Below are positions 10,991 to 20,997 of a stretch of 64,000 nt of DNA, piece by piece. The stretch's first letter is position 1. The number at the start of each line of letters is the position of its first letter. Made by a program: the position numbers and the translations under genes. Source of the stretch: Epiperipatus broadwayi (Eukaryota > Onychophora > Udeonychophora > Euonychophora > Peripatidae); assembly GCA_028023455.1 (NCBI GenBank), contig JAQFVV010000185.1, forward strand, positions 620,001 through 684,000. Reading direction: 5' to 3'. The notes under the pieces were generated by a model. The model was not told the DNA's origin and searched no databases. It saw only the letters and a list, made by a program, of their open reading frames with translations.

Positions 10991-12498
10991 ATTTTAAAAA
11001 ACATACAATCTGATGATCTTCAAGCATTACATTTGCTTGAAATCTTCCAACTGTTTGAAATATGTAAAACAATATGAAAAGAATGTTCATTATAAATAAT
11101 AAAGATAAGATAAATTTCTGATGCTATTATAATCTAATTCATAAATATTTGAAAATAAAAGAAACTAACAGAATTTGTTTTCCTTTAAGTCACTATACTC
11201 CAACTGTTTACTAGTCATTCTATTCAAAGTTAATCCATATAACTATTTAATAAATGAATCTCTAACTATTATTAGCTAAATTAAAAAAACAAAGAAAAAA
11301 ATTATTAAAAACTTTCACAAAGTAAAGGACATCTAACATATTGAGTAATATTTTTTTAGTGTTATTTTTCTATAAAGAATGCTTGAAAGATCTTGATCCA
11401 TATTAATTAGTTAATGCTGTTTTACTATTTACAGAAGCTATATGTGAATGTATAGAGAGATAGTTATTATTCTTTTTAAATATTAAAGCTGCCGTATCAA
11501 TAGCATCTCCCATACGTCTAATGAGACTATTTAATCTTGAAATAAATACATTATACTTTTAGAGTTGGCGTGATAACATATATACCTCTATATAGCTAGT
11601 ATCAGCAAAGAAAAAAAATGGTTCAAAATATTTTCTTGGATATTAAAACAAAAATAATTGATAATTATAAATATATTGTAATATATTATATATTTTAATA
11701 TAAAGTATTATGTTGGACTTACAAATTTTATATCAGCTAGAAGATTAAATAAAAAGGGGCTCTATTTTTGGCTTAATATAAATCAGAGAAATATTTTTGG
11801 TTTGAATTAGCAATTTTAATTGACTGTTGTCTAGTTATATCATAGGTAAAATTTTCTTTAGATTATTATATAAAAAGTTAAATATATTTTAATGTTTGCA
11901 TACGAACACACGCACATATATACAGCATTTGACAATTAAAAAAATATTTTAAAATTAATTATAGTTATTGAGAAAGCACGTAGGTTTTTCTTTTCCAAGA
12001 TTTAAAAAATATTAACAATTAATCAATAATTTTATTTCTGATAGTGAATTTTTGGTTTAAGTATAATACCTGCAGGCATAACAGATTAAATCCAAGCTTA
12101 TTTTAAATCTAAGTTAGCAATGTAAAATATAACATTGCTTTGAGGAAGAAAAACGTAATTTTCAGAATTTGAAAATAAAAGATTTAAATGTACAAAAACC
12201 ACTTGAAATTTAACTGACAGTAGAAAATACTTTTTAGGAAATATACATTATTATCAGATAACTGTTATGGATAATTTTAAAATAACTTGTATAATACCCA
12301 AAAGAAACATTACATATTTGGAATATTTAAATAAATTTATATTTTAGACATATAATTTTAAAATTCAATTCCACTCAATATTTATCATTTGCATTAAAAT
12401 AAAAGTACCATATTTTTACGTTTATATAAATCATTGTTATATTTGGGTTTAAATATATCTGAATAATGATTATAGTAGGTTAAAACAGACTTTGTATA
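10991..12498. other. unassigned AT-rich sequence
   Basis: No reading frame or repeat is recognised over 1.5 kb, apart from homopolymer and (TA) runs. Confidence 0.3.
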
Positions 12499-12506
12499 GT
12501 CTAAGA

Positions 12507-13002
12507 CAGGGGTGGGGAAATAGTGACCTGAGCGCCACATGCGGCCTGCTAAGAGTTTTTATGCAGCCTGCCAAGACAATCAGAAAAATCTGCCTTGGAC
12601 TGCTATTTCTTTCCCAATGAGCCACTGAATATTCATCTCGTATTTGTCACTAGGATGGCCATATCAATACATGTGCACAGTGTAGATACGATGTGCAGTG
12701 CTTTTCCAGTTGATTTGGTTAATTTCAATTTTGTCTTTGCATTAGAAAATATATACATTTCTAACTTTAGTGAAACCATGAACCCTCTGAAAAAATGTAA
12801 AATCGGTAATGAATGTCATGTGTTTAATAAAGAATGGACAAACAAATATTTCTTTGGTAATACAGGGAATAAATCAGTGTGCTTATTGTATCATGAAAAA
12901 AGTTGTGCCCCCTCTGCTAACCTTTGCTTCTACAAGATGGCCCCCAATGCAGCCCTCCACCAATCTGTGTGGCCCCTGAGCCAAAACAATTGCACACCCC
13001 TG
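12507..13002 (+). mobile_element. 496-bp non-autonomous hAT element
   Basis: The ends are CAGGGGTGGGG at 12507 and CACACCCCTG at 13002, that is CAGGGGTG terminal inverted repeats. The element is flanked by a perfect 8-bp duplication gtctaaga (12499-12506 and 13003-13010). An 8-bp duplication with CAGGGGTG ends is diagnostic of hAT transposons. The subterminal GAGCGCCACATGCGGCC motif is also typical of the group. The interior keeps only the start of a transposase gene, so the element is an internal-deletion derivative that needs a transposase from elsewhere. Confidence 0.88.
12778..12906 (+). pseudogene. N-terminal fragment of hAT (GTF2IRD2/ZBED-like) transposase
   Basis: From an ATG at 12778 the frame reads MNPLKKCKIGNECHVFNKEW, then YFF and CLLYHE. 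This matches the start of GTF2IRD2/ZBED5-type domesticated and active hAT transposases: short basic leader, 'FN-EWT-KYFF', then the first Cys of a BED-like finger. The second finger half and catalytic core are missing because of the internal deletion. The longer open frame 12595-13008 runs through the element end and is not meaningful outside this segment. Confidence 0.65.
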
Positions 13003-13010
13003 GTCTAAGA

Positions 13011-14763
13011 TAATACAATAATCTTTTAAGTTATTCTTGTAAATACAAATAATTAAAAAAAGACAATATTTATTAGTTACTCAAGTGCCAGATTATGAAA
13101 AAATATATATTTTACTTTTCATTTTATTTCCTAACTACAAATAACTAATTGTTATTTAATGAATCATCTACCAAAAAATGTCTAAACGTGTTAAGAAATT
13201 GAAATAATTTTCCATGTTGCAACCGGATTTAAACCAGGACATGACTTAGTAAGTGAACATTTCATCCAATACAAGACCTTATAATGGTTTATATTTATAA
13301 TAATAAAACAATTTTTTTTCTTAATTTTTCAAAGAACATTTTATTAATGAATGATACCAGTAGATAAAAGGCTTACAAACTAAATAAGTACAACTAGATA
13401 AATTTAAAAATTGATATAATTGAAAAAAAAAAAAAAAGTATTTTTATTGGTAGCTTTTGTGTTTAAATGTAAGTTTAAATGCTTATTTGAATGTATGTAA
13501 AAGTAGTTTTAAATTAAGAATAGTTAACTTTTAAACACATGACTATGGATTTATTTTTATAGAAAATGAACATGGATAAGTTGCTGACCCACATGCATTA
13601 ACTAATGTAATGAGTTCATTTATTTTTTATTTTTTATTATAAAACCAAGAAACATCACAGTTTTTTCTTTTCAGTTTCCTGATTGTGGAGTTGCCTTAAA
13701 GCCAAAATGAATGTGTGGGAATGATCTTTTTTTTTATATATTTCTAATCTTCAGAGTTCTAGGAAGCTGTGCAAAGAGTATTAATAATTTTCTGATTATA
13801 AACCTAAAATGCTATTCAAATATATATTATATACCTACTAAAGTATATAAATAATTATATACTGTTATACATTTCTTTTAAGGAAATTGTGAATTTGATG
13901 TTATCTTTGAGGAGTAACATTTATTAAAAAAAATCTATCTTTTTAATTACTTATAAAGGAAAATGAATATTATTATTATGATTTGAAGTTAATAGAGTAA
14001 GATTGTCCAATTATGAAAATGTTCAGAGTATGGCTGATGGAGATAGAAAAAATATGTAGAATAGAATAAATAAAGAATATTTGCTATTATATATGAATAG
14101 AAGAAAAAGTATTTCTTAAATATGTTGTAGAAAAACTTAAAAAGAAGAGTTATTAAAATTACTATTACAATAATTTATAATTATTATTAGAATGTTTTGT
14201 GCTTACCATGTAGTTCAATTTTGCATATTCTATACATAGGTATAAATTGTAAACTTAAGAGTATCATTGTAAATTGGCTATTACAAATTTGAAACTGTAA
14301 TAATTTTATTGGCTTTAATTTTTATAGTTAAGCAGGTATATTCTTTGCTATCATTGATTGTAAAGCATAGAATATAATCAATATCATGCTTAATAATCTT
14401 TCATACTAATGCTTAAAAGAAATATATACTTTTTAAAAGCATTTTTAAATGTCTTTCCAAGCAATTTTTATTACCAATGATGCTTGTATAAAATATATAA
14501 TATATATTTTATCATTATTATTGTTAAGGAACAAAAATATCAAATGGTATAAACAGAAAGAATTGCTCATGCACATAAAACAACTAACTTCATACAGGAA
14601 TAAAGAATAGAATTATAAACTTAACATTACCACATTATAAATATTTTGAGGTAAAGCAATCATATTTATTATTACATTTTTATTCATATGCAGAAAAAAC
14701 AGCTCTTACATTTATATTTTATATGTGTGTGTGGAAGCTTACATAGTTAGATTTTTATTTAAC
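13011..14763. other. unassigned AT-rich sequence
   Basis: No supportable gene or RNA is present. A small repeated TATATTATATAC-type stretch lies near 13820-13860 and an A15 run at 13423-13437. Confidence 0.3.
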
Positions 14764-14776
14764 AAAGATTAATTTA

Positions 14777-15321
14777 AACAAAGCAAAACTCTCCATACAG
14801 TAGTGCCATCTTGTGCCAACAAGAGCAATCAATGGATGGCAGAAGGCTTGTGCATAAAATCCCTATCTAGTGCATACTCATCCAATATCCCCAGACTAGT
14901 TTCTGGCTTGTGGCCTTCATCAGTGAGGAGCCTTGGATCTGAGAGCACTGCACCTAGATCTTAGGATTTAATGCAACCCTTCAGCAGCCACCTTTTAACT
15001 CTACTTAACTACAAAACCATGAGAATGATATTGAAAACACAATAATATTTTCAATCTAAGATCAATAGCTTATATAGTCATATGGGTCTGAACTCAATTC
15101 AGCACCCATACATTTTGATGTCTTTGGTTCTTTAACAACCATAGCCACCATTATCCTATTAGGTAGGATTGGTGTTAAACCACTAAACATCACATGATCA
15201 CTATCTCATACTAGCACATAATTGTTGGCACAAGATGGCACTACTGTATAGAGAGTTTTGCTTTGTTTAATAACAATTATGTGTTAGTATGAGATAGTGA
15301 TCATGTGATGTTTAGTGGTTT
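14777..15321. mobile_element. mosaic foldback element, family F3 copy 1, with hammerhead-like core
   Basis: This 545-bp insert is flanked by a perfect 13-bp duplication aaagattaattta (14764-14776 and 15322-15334). Two inverted pairs are interleaved. The end segment CAAAACTCTCCATACAGTAG (from 14784) returns inverted at about 15225-15269. The segment TAAACCACTAAACATCAC (from 15174) returns inverted at about 15271-15322. A related 649-bp copy sits at 56651-57299 with full-length arms, so copy 1 has lost most of its right arm. The left arm carries a ribozyme-like core on the minus strand. Confidence 0.7.
14889..14928 (-). ncRNA. hammerhead ribozyme-like core (best preserved)
   Basis: On the minus strand: CCTCA (14928-14924), CTGATGA (14923-14917), AGGCCACAAGCCA with a GGC/GCC stem II, GAAAC (14903-14899), TA loop, GTC (14896-14894) and TGGGG (14893-14889). 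CCTCA and TGGGG pair fully (one G-U) as stem I. GAAAC-TA-GTC forms the 2-bp stem III known from minimal hammerheads of Penelope-like elements and retrozymes. All catalytic core bases are present. The base pair at the foot of stem II is an A-A mismatch, so activity is uncertain. Predicted cleavage is after the C at 14894. Confidence 0.6.
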
Positions 15322-15334
15322 AAAGATTAATTTA

Positions 15335-16561
15335 GTTGCTAAAATGTTTATTAAACAATAAATTATTTATTAAAAGGTTAATTTAAATTTAATCAACAAA
15401 TATCTGAGAACTATTTAAGTTTTATGATTTATTTAATTTAAATAAATGCTTGATGAATTATTTCAAAACCCGGAAGTAAAAGTGAAGTGATTGAAAAAGA
15501 CTGAAATTATTATTATTTTTTTTTCATTTTTAAATGCTGTTCATAAAGCTTTTTTACTACCTTGTTTCAAAAAATCTTAACTCCAGCATTTTTCCTGGCA
15601 CTAACTATGATGACCTCTTCCAATAATTTGCAGACAAACCAAGAAACCACAGTGCATGATGGAAAATATTCTGTAATCCAGACATCATGTGATACCTAAT
15701 ATAAAGCTGAAGTTTGGAAAAGTCAGATAGTCTTTGCAAATTTTTATTGCATTCAGGATCTAAACAGGTTCAAAATTTTAAGTAGCCATTTGGTTTGCCA
15801 TATATATGACAATCAGCTAGATTAACTAATCTAGACATTTTCCTTTGCTAGGTAAATGACTTCTTCTCATCATTTTAGAAGAAATGTGGATAACAACAAA
15901 TAAAACAGAAATCATCATTGATTAATTAAATAATTCCTTATTTCAAGAAATCTCATTTATTACAATCAACTGTTAGTAGAAAAAATAGATGAATTTGACT
16001 TATGGATTGTTGTCTCATAACTTCAACAATAAATCATTGAACTCTTTCAATTGGAAATAATAGTAAATAGCTGATATATTTTGGAAACTTATATTTATTA
16101 ATTTCAAATAAATTGCTGATATTTATTTTCAAAAATATGGTAAAATAGTTGTTCTTTTACTTCAAGAAATGTGCATATAAACTTTTAGAAATGTCAATTT
16201 AAATATATTTAATTCTTGAAAAATAAATAAATTTTACAATGATGTGGTTACAGAAAGAGAATACTATTGAATTTGATAAACTTTTGCCAGTTTGATTTCA
16301 ATATATTCTCATATGATAAAGTAATTTTTAAATATATTTAATTAACACATAAAAAAGAAAATTTTAAAATGATATGAGTAGCTGCATGATTTTAAAGATG
16401 TTAAGACTATTAATTAACTAAAATAGTAATATGGTTATGATAATAAAAATATGGGCTAAATATTAGAAAAAAAATAAGCATAGATATTATACTCCCATTA
16501 TTTATCTTTTAACTTGTACAGTATTGAAAATATATTATTTTTATCTCTGTCACTTATTTAT
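15335..16561. other. unassigned AT-rich sequence
   Basis: No gene or RNA is recognised. Confidence 0.3.
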
Positions 16562-16645
16562 CTATTATTTACATATCCCTTATATATATATATATATATA
16601 TTTATTATTATTTACATATCCCTTATATATATATATATATATATT
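16562..16645. repeat. 43-bp tandem duplication containing (TA)n
   Basis: Two copies of TATTTACATATCCCTTATAT followed by (TA)8-9, at a 43-bp period. It is a simple local duplication about 300 bp before the ME1 insertion. Confidence 0.7.
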
Positions 16646-17540
16646 ACGAATTTTTGCTTTATGGTATTTACCCCAATTTAAGCAATAAATCAAAAATAAA
16701 TATTCAAAAAATGTTGACTTACAATAATAACAAAAAGTTGATTTTTCACAATGCTTTCTAACTTGAAGCAATAATAAAAAATATCAAATTGAATAAATTA
16801 TTTACTTTTAAAAATAATAACAGCATGCATAATAAATTAACAATCTTTTATTAAGTACTTTAAAATTATATACTTTAAACAATATATCTATAATATATGT
16901 TTATATATATAATATTACAAATCGATGTCTGTATTTCTTCAATATATATATATATATTGAAACAGATATTCTGTTCCTCATATAAATATTCAAAAGACCC
17001 CCCCCCCATTTAAAAACGTCTAGCGTGATTCAGTCTAATTGGGAACGCAATAAATTTTGATTTGTTTAAAAAAAAATCATATTTTTAATTTTGAGATTGA
17101 TGAATTTGAATAAAATGTTATATCGTCTTATTTTACTTTTTTTTTTTTATCTGTCTCAATAAAAAAAAAAGAAATTAATTATCCAATCATTAAAAAGAAA
17201 GAAAAAAGATACTTGAGTTAAACTGAGGCAGTATTCAAATTAGGCACGTCGTCAGAAGAAAAGAACTTTTTTTTTTCTCTCGTCTTACACAGAGAAGCAG
17301 AACATATTGAATTTTTTTTTTAAAAAAAAAGTGTATTACTTAATTCTTTTGACAAATTAAAATATAGCTTTAACTAAACGTGAAAATGGAAAAAGAAAAC
17401 TTTGCTAGAGGAATTATAATGTCAATGGGGTAATTTAGCGGCTTCATTCTCTCCACGCTGTGCCATGACTTTCCATAAATGAAATAACCCGCCTTCTTTT
17501 GAATAAACTAGACTGCAAAACTGGAAGGTAATTATGTTAT

Positions 17541-17830
17541 AAAATATTAAAACATCTTTATCATACGTTATAAAGTGAAGTTATGAAATAATTACATAGA
17601 ATTTGTTTTTATAAAATATTAAAACATGTTTATCATACGTTATAAAGTGAAGTTATGAAATAATTACATAGAATTTGTTTTTGTAAAATATTAAAACATG
17701 TTTATCATACGTTATAAAGTGAAGTTATGAAATAATTACATAGAATTTGTTTTGTAAAATATTAGGACATGTTTATCATACGTTATAAAGTGAAGTTATG
17801 AAATAGCTACACGCAAATTTATTTATAAAA
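17541..17830 (+). repeat. 72-bp tandem array in the LTR (4 units)
   Basis: Units beginning AAAATATTAAAACAT start at 17541, 17613, 17685 and 17756. The first three differ by one or two bases and the fourth is more diverged. The same four-unit array is in the 3' LTR from 22141. Confidence 0.85.
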
Positions 17831-18344
17831 TTATTTGGACGTATTTACTATATAAATTAGAAATGCTTTAATTACTAAATGATAAATGCTCTACAAGCCA
17901 AACAGAGTTTATGTGTATGAATATACTTTTATATTTGACTAAATTAGAAATGCTTCAGTTACTAAATGATAAATACTCCACAAGCCAAACAGAATTTATG
18001 TATGTGAATATACTTTTATATTTGGCTAAATTATAAATGCCTCAATTATCAAATGATAAATGCTCTACAAACCAAGAATTGCTGAGTTCAAATGTCTACC
18101 AATCGGTAATAATTCATAAAATGATGAAATGCTGTATAAATCATAAATACTTGACTGCTTCTAAGCTTCTTATAATGTAACAGAGTTTATGTATAAGAAT
18201 ATACTTTTATATTTGACTAAATTATAAATGCTTTAATTACCAAATGATGAATACTCCACAAACCAAGAATTGCTGAATTTAAATGTTTACCAATCGGTAA
18301 TAATTCATAAAATAACAAAATGTTATATAAATCATAAATGCTTA

Positions 18345-18780
18345 ACTGCTACCAGGCTTCTTCTCATAAAGGAATACAAAAATAAACTATTGTTGAATTG
18401 GAATATTTCCAAGCTTCTTCTCATAAATGAATTCAAAATGAACTATTGTTGAATTAGAATATTTCCAAGCTTCTTCTCATAAATGGATTCAAAATGAATT
18501 ATTGTTGAATTAGAATATTTCCAAGCTTCTTCTCATAAATGGATTCAAAATGAATTATTGTTGAATTAGAATATTTCCAAGCTTCTTCTCATAAATGGAT
18601 TCAAAATGAATTATTGTTGAATTAGAATATTTCCAAGCTTTTTCTCATAAATGAATTCAAAATGAACTATTGTTGAATTAGAACGTTTCCAAGCTTCTTC
18701 TAATAAATGGATTCAAAATGAACTATTATTGAATTGACTATTTCCAAGCTTTTTCTCATAATTGAATTTGTAAATGAACT
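18345..18780 (+). repeat. ~57-bp tandem array in the LTR
   Basis: Seven to eight units carry TTCCAAGCTTCTTCTCATAA and ATTCAAAATGAA(C/T)TATTG. The 3' LTR counterpart (~23140-23515) has one unit fewer. Short open frames here (for example 18270-18452) are products of the array, not genes. Confidence 0.8.
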
Positions 18781-19133
18781 ATTGATAAAAAAAAAGGAAC
18801 TGCTTCTAACTCTTTTATAAGTAAAATAAAAATGAGTTATCATGTGGATAGAAATGAATTTCGTTAGAAATTGCAAATTAATTGTTATTTAATAAATTTT
18901 TTTTGTTACTAAAAATTAAATTGGTTATCCAGTTGTTCAGTTTTGTTTGTTTTATCGCATCACTCACCAATTATAGCACTGGTTCATGAGAATCTCATGC
19001 ATTCCTGAGCTACGTCTGACATAACTAGACCCAGGCCAGTCAGGTTGTAGTAAGACGGAACTCTAATGGCGCTGTTTGGAAAACCAAACATATAAATGTT
19101 TAGATGTTCACAGTCTCTATGGTACTACATCCT

Positions 19134-19222
19134 CTGATGAGCAGGAAATATTGTTGTAGGAGGCATTAACATCTGCATTAGGAATGTCAATTGATAGTTC
19201 CTTCCTACAGCATGCTCATCAG
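19134..19222 (+). other. LTR 3'-end hairpin
   Basis: CTGATGAGCA (19134-19143) and TGCTCATCAG (19213-19222) pair perfectly over 10 bp. Inside, TGTAGG (19155-19160) pairs with CCTACA (19204-19209). The same hairpin is kept in the 3' LTR. It lies 50 bases before the LTR end, where R or U5 of the transcript would be, so it may be an RNA structure for termination, packaging or priming; that role is inference. Confidence 0.55.
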
Positions 19223-19264
19223 AAAATTGTTACAACTGATGTAATAAAAGGGTTGTACGCGGGT

Positions 19265-19478
19265 CCGGTTACATTTGGCGCCCAACTGTGAGGCTTTATC
19301 CAGCTAGCCTAACCATAGGCACCGGTTACATTTGTCGTCCAACTGTGAGGCTTTATCCAGCTAGCCTAACCATAGGCACCTATTACATTGTCACCTTACT
19401 GTGAGGCCTTATCTGGCATAGGCCGGTTAATTTGCCACCCTATTGTGAGGTCCGATCTAGCTAGCCTACTCATAGGTA
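19265..19478 (+). repeat. tandem array of LTR-end/primer-site units
   Basis: Four imperfect units start at 19265, 19322, 19379 and 19423 (57, 57 and 44 bp). Each consists of CCGGTTACA-like LTR-end sequence, a TTTGGCGCCCAACTGTGAGG-like primer site, and a GCTAGCCTAACCATAGG tail. Only the first is exact at the LTR boundary. The others read TTGTCGTCC, TTGTCACCT and TTTGCCACCC in place of TTTGGCGCCC. The array straddles the LTR/interior junction. Confidence 0.8.
19276..19293 (+). promoter_or_regulatory. primer binding site, tRNA-Lys-like
   Basis: TGGCGCCCAACTGTGAGG begins two bases after the LTR. Its complement ends GTTGGGCGCCA, matching the 3' end of a lysine tRNA of the Lys1,2 type for eleven bases. 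The site primes minus-strand cDNA synthesis in LTR retroelements. Confidence 0.75.
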
Positions 19479-19684
19479 TAAGCAGATCACGATTCTGTGA
19501 TATGAACAGTGCATATGATGTAGTGATGTAATTTGTTCAGGAAGGTTAAAAAAATAAAAGTTTAAAAGAAAAACAAAACAAAAATGAATGGCATAAAGAA
19601 TGAAACAGGCATTTCAAAGAAGATGGAGTAAAGTCATGGTGTGGATGGAGAGAGAAGCTTACTGATTCAGAAAACAAAGGAAAA

Positions 19685-20548
19685 ATGGTAAACATGGAGG
19701 CTCAGAAAACAGAAAAGATAGCTATGATAGCTCAGATAATAGAAATTATAAAAGCAGACCAAAAGAAAAGAGACAAACAAAGAGAAGAAGATAACCAAAA
19801 ATGGGATAAACAAAGAGAAGAAGATAACCAAAAATGGGATAAACAAAGAGAAGAAGATATCAAACAAAGAGAAGAATATAACAAGCAAGCAATAGAAGCA
19901 AACCAAAGAATAGAAAAACGAATTAAAGAAGCATTCAAAAATCAGAATGAAAAGTTAAACCAGTTGATAAAGGAAATAATTCAACCTAAAAAATTGGATG
20001 AGGAGGAGACTTTGGAATTTCCAACCAAAGATATTTTAAAGGAATCACAAATTGAATATCCTATTACTGATGAAGCAAAATTTGAGATTGTTAAAAAGGA
20101 AGAAATTGAAATTACAAAGAGTGATCTTGAAATTGTTGGTCTACCTTCAGAAAAAAGTCTGATTGTGGAATATACCTCTAAAATTGAAAAGAAAGAAGCA
20201 GTATATACAGAAGCTGAAACTGAAATATCAAACACAGCAAAAGAGTTTCAAATGGATGAAAATGAATCTAATAAAGCAAAATTAAAATCTTCTGATCTTC
20301 AAGAAGATGAAAAACATGAAAATGAACATAATCAAAAACTTAATTCTCATATAACTAAGGAACTATCCAATATAGAAGAAAATGTTTCAGAAAAATTGTC
20401 TGATATATGCTATGAAATAGTAACAAAGATAGAGAAAGAAATCATAAAATGGAAAGAAAAGTGTGTTAGTCCTCAGCCATATATAAAAATTATAAACAAA
20501 AGCTTAATAAACTCAAATCAAAAATTGAGTATAAAAAAAAATATATAA
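19685..20548 (+). CDS. ME1 ORF1: 287-aa coiled-coil protein (Gag-position)
   Basis: The ATG at 19685 opens an uninterrupted 287-codon frame in the position where gag would be. Residues ~15-110 are almost entirely charged heptad-like sequence. Three copies of an 11-residue unit, KQREEDNQKWD-like, are encoded by a 33-bp repeat at about 19776-19870. The middle (110-220) is Glu/Lys-rich, and 220-287 is again coiled-coil-like with a Lys-rich tail. There is no zinc knuckle, protease or RT motif. I do not recognise the family; an assembly or RNA-packaging role is inference from position. The frame ends just after an A9 run and overlaps ORF2. Conservation of the frame in a young element suggests it is used. 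Confidence 0.7.
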   Translation: MVNMEAQKTEKIAMIAQIIEIIKADQKKRDKQREEDNQKWDKQREEDNQKWDKQREEDIKQREEYNKQAIEANQRIEKRIKEAFKNQNEKLNQLIKEIIQPKKLDEEETLEFPTKDILKESQIEYPITDEAKFEIVKKEEIEITKSDLEIVGLPSEKSLIVEYTSKIEKKEAVYTEAETEISNTAKEFQMDENESNKAKLKSSDLQEDEKHENEHNQKLNSHITKELSNIEENVSEKLSDICYEIVTKIEKEIIKWKEKCVSPQPYIKIINKSLINSNQKLSIKKNI

Positions 20549-20997
20549 AGACAGTTATTAAAAATATAGTTGCTTACGCAGGAAAAGACGCCAAAAAGGA
20601 ATCTGAAAACTCGGGATTTATCAGTGTGAAAGAAATTAAACAACAAGAAACCTTTGCAAATACCAAAAAAATAATTACTATGGCAGAAGAACCATTTAAA
20701 AGGAAACTTTTATGTAAAAATGAAGTACCACCATGGAAGAGGAAAAAGAGAAAATTCACAGATGGTATTCATGGCCCATATCGGACGCGTATAATTAGAA
20801 GATCAAACAGTAACAATGATCTCCAAAGAAAATACAGAAGTGAAGAAGCAAGACATCACAGTAATGTTAAACATGATAAATTTTCAACAAAGAGACGATC
20901 CAGAAGTATGTCACCTCATAATACAAAAGAGGACTATAGGAGAACTGATCATGATCCTCAGTCTCCCAAACCAGGTTGCAGTTATGATTCAGAATAA
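20470..20997 (+). CDS. ME1 ORF2: basic Arg/Ser-rich protein, overlapping in the -1 frame
   Basis: An open frame of 176 codons in the -1 frame relative to ORF1 overlaps it by 79 bases. It has no ATG early on (the first ATG is at 20680); either an internal start or frameshifting from ORF1 would be needed. The C-terminal half is very basic: PPWKRKKRKF (~res 87-96), RTRIIRRSN, then KRRSRSMSPHN and a Ser/Pro/Asp-rich tail ending CSYDSE. The RS-like basic stretch suggests nucleic-acid binding or nuclear targeting, as the nucleocapsid part of a Gag would have. No database family is recognised. Confidence 0.5.
   Translation, partial: SSAIYKNYKQKLNKLKSKIEYKKKYIKTVIKNIVAYAGKDAKKESENSGFISVKEIKQQETFANTKKIITMAEEPFKRKLLCKNEVPPWKRKKRKFTDGIHGPYRTRIIRRSNSNNDLQRKYRSEEARHHSNVKHDKFSTKRRSRSMSPHNTKEDYRRTDHDPQSPKPGCSYDSE
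20533..20541 (+). promoter_or_regulatory. A9 possible -1 frameshift slippery run
   Basis: Nine A residues lie directly before the ORF1 stop (TAA at 20546-20548). A one-base backward slip on A-AAA-AAA joins ORF1 to the open ORF2 frame. -1 slippage on such runs is well known in retroelements. A simple homopolymer length change, or a sequencing error, is the alternative. Confidence 0.4.

Larger units (their letters stand above)
16958..19273 (+). repeat. ME1 5' LTR (2316 bp)
   Basis: Starts TGAAACAGATATTCTGTTCC and ends GGGTCCGGTTACA, with canonical TG...CA ends. From left to right it holds homopolymer-rich sequence with C9, a 72-bp array (17541-17830), an ~84-bp array (~17857-18300), a ~57-bp array (~18345-18780) and a GC-richer 3' third (~18950-19273) with a hairpin. 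It is 125 bp shorter than the 3' LTR. A ~183-bp gain in the middle array of the 3' copy and one unit fewer in the 57-bp array account for this. Confidence 0.9.

Noticed and set aside
18270-18452. Repeated short ORFs (also 23057-23245) as a small protein family
   Set aside because: They are translations of the LTR tandem arrays and appear twice only because the LTR does.
18345-18780. Regularly spaced repeat resembling a CRISPR array
   Set aside because: Units are directly adjacent ~57-bp tandem copies without unique spacers, in a eukaryotic LTR.
19134-19158. CTGATGAG...GGAAAT in the ME1 LTR as another hammerhead
   Set aside because: There is no room for stem II between the two motifs and no GTC or stem III; the bases are better explained as one side of the long hairpin 19134-19222.
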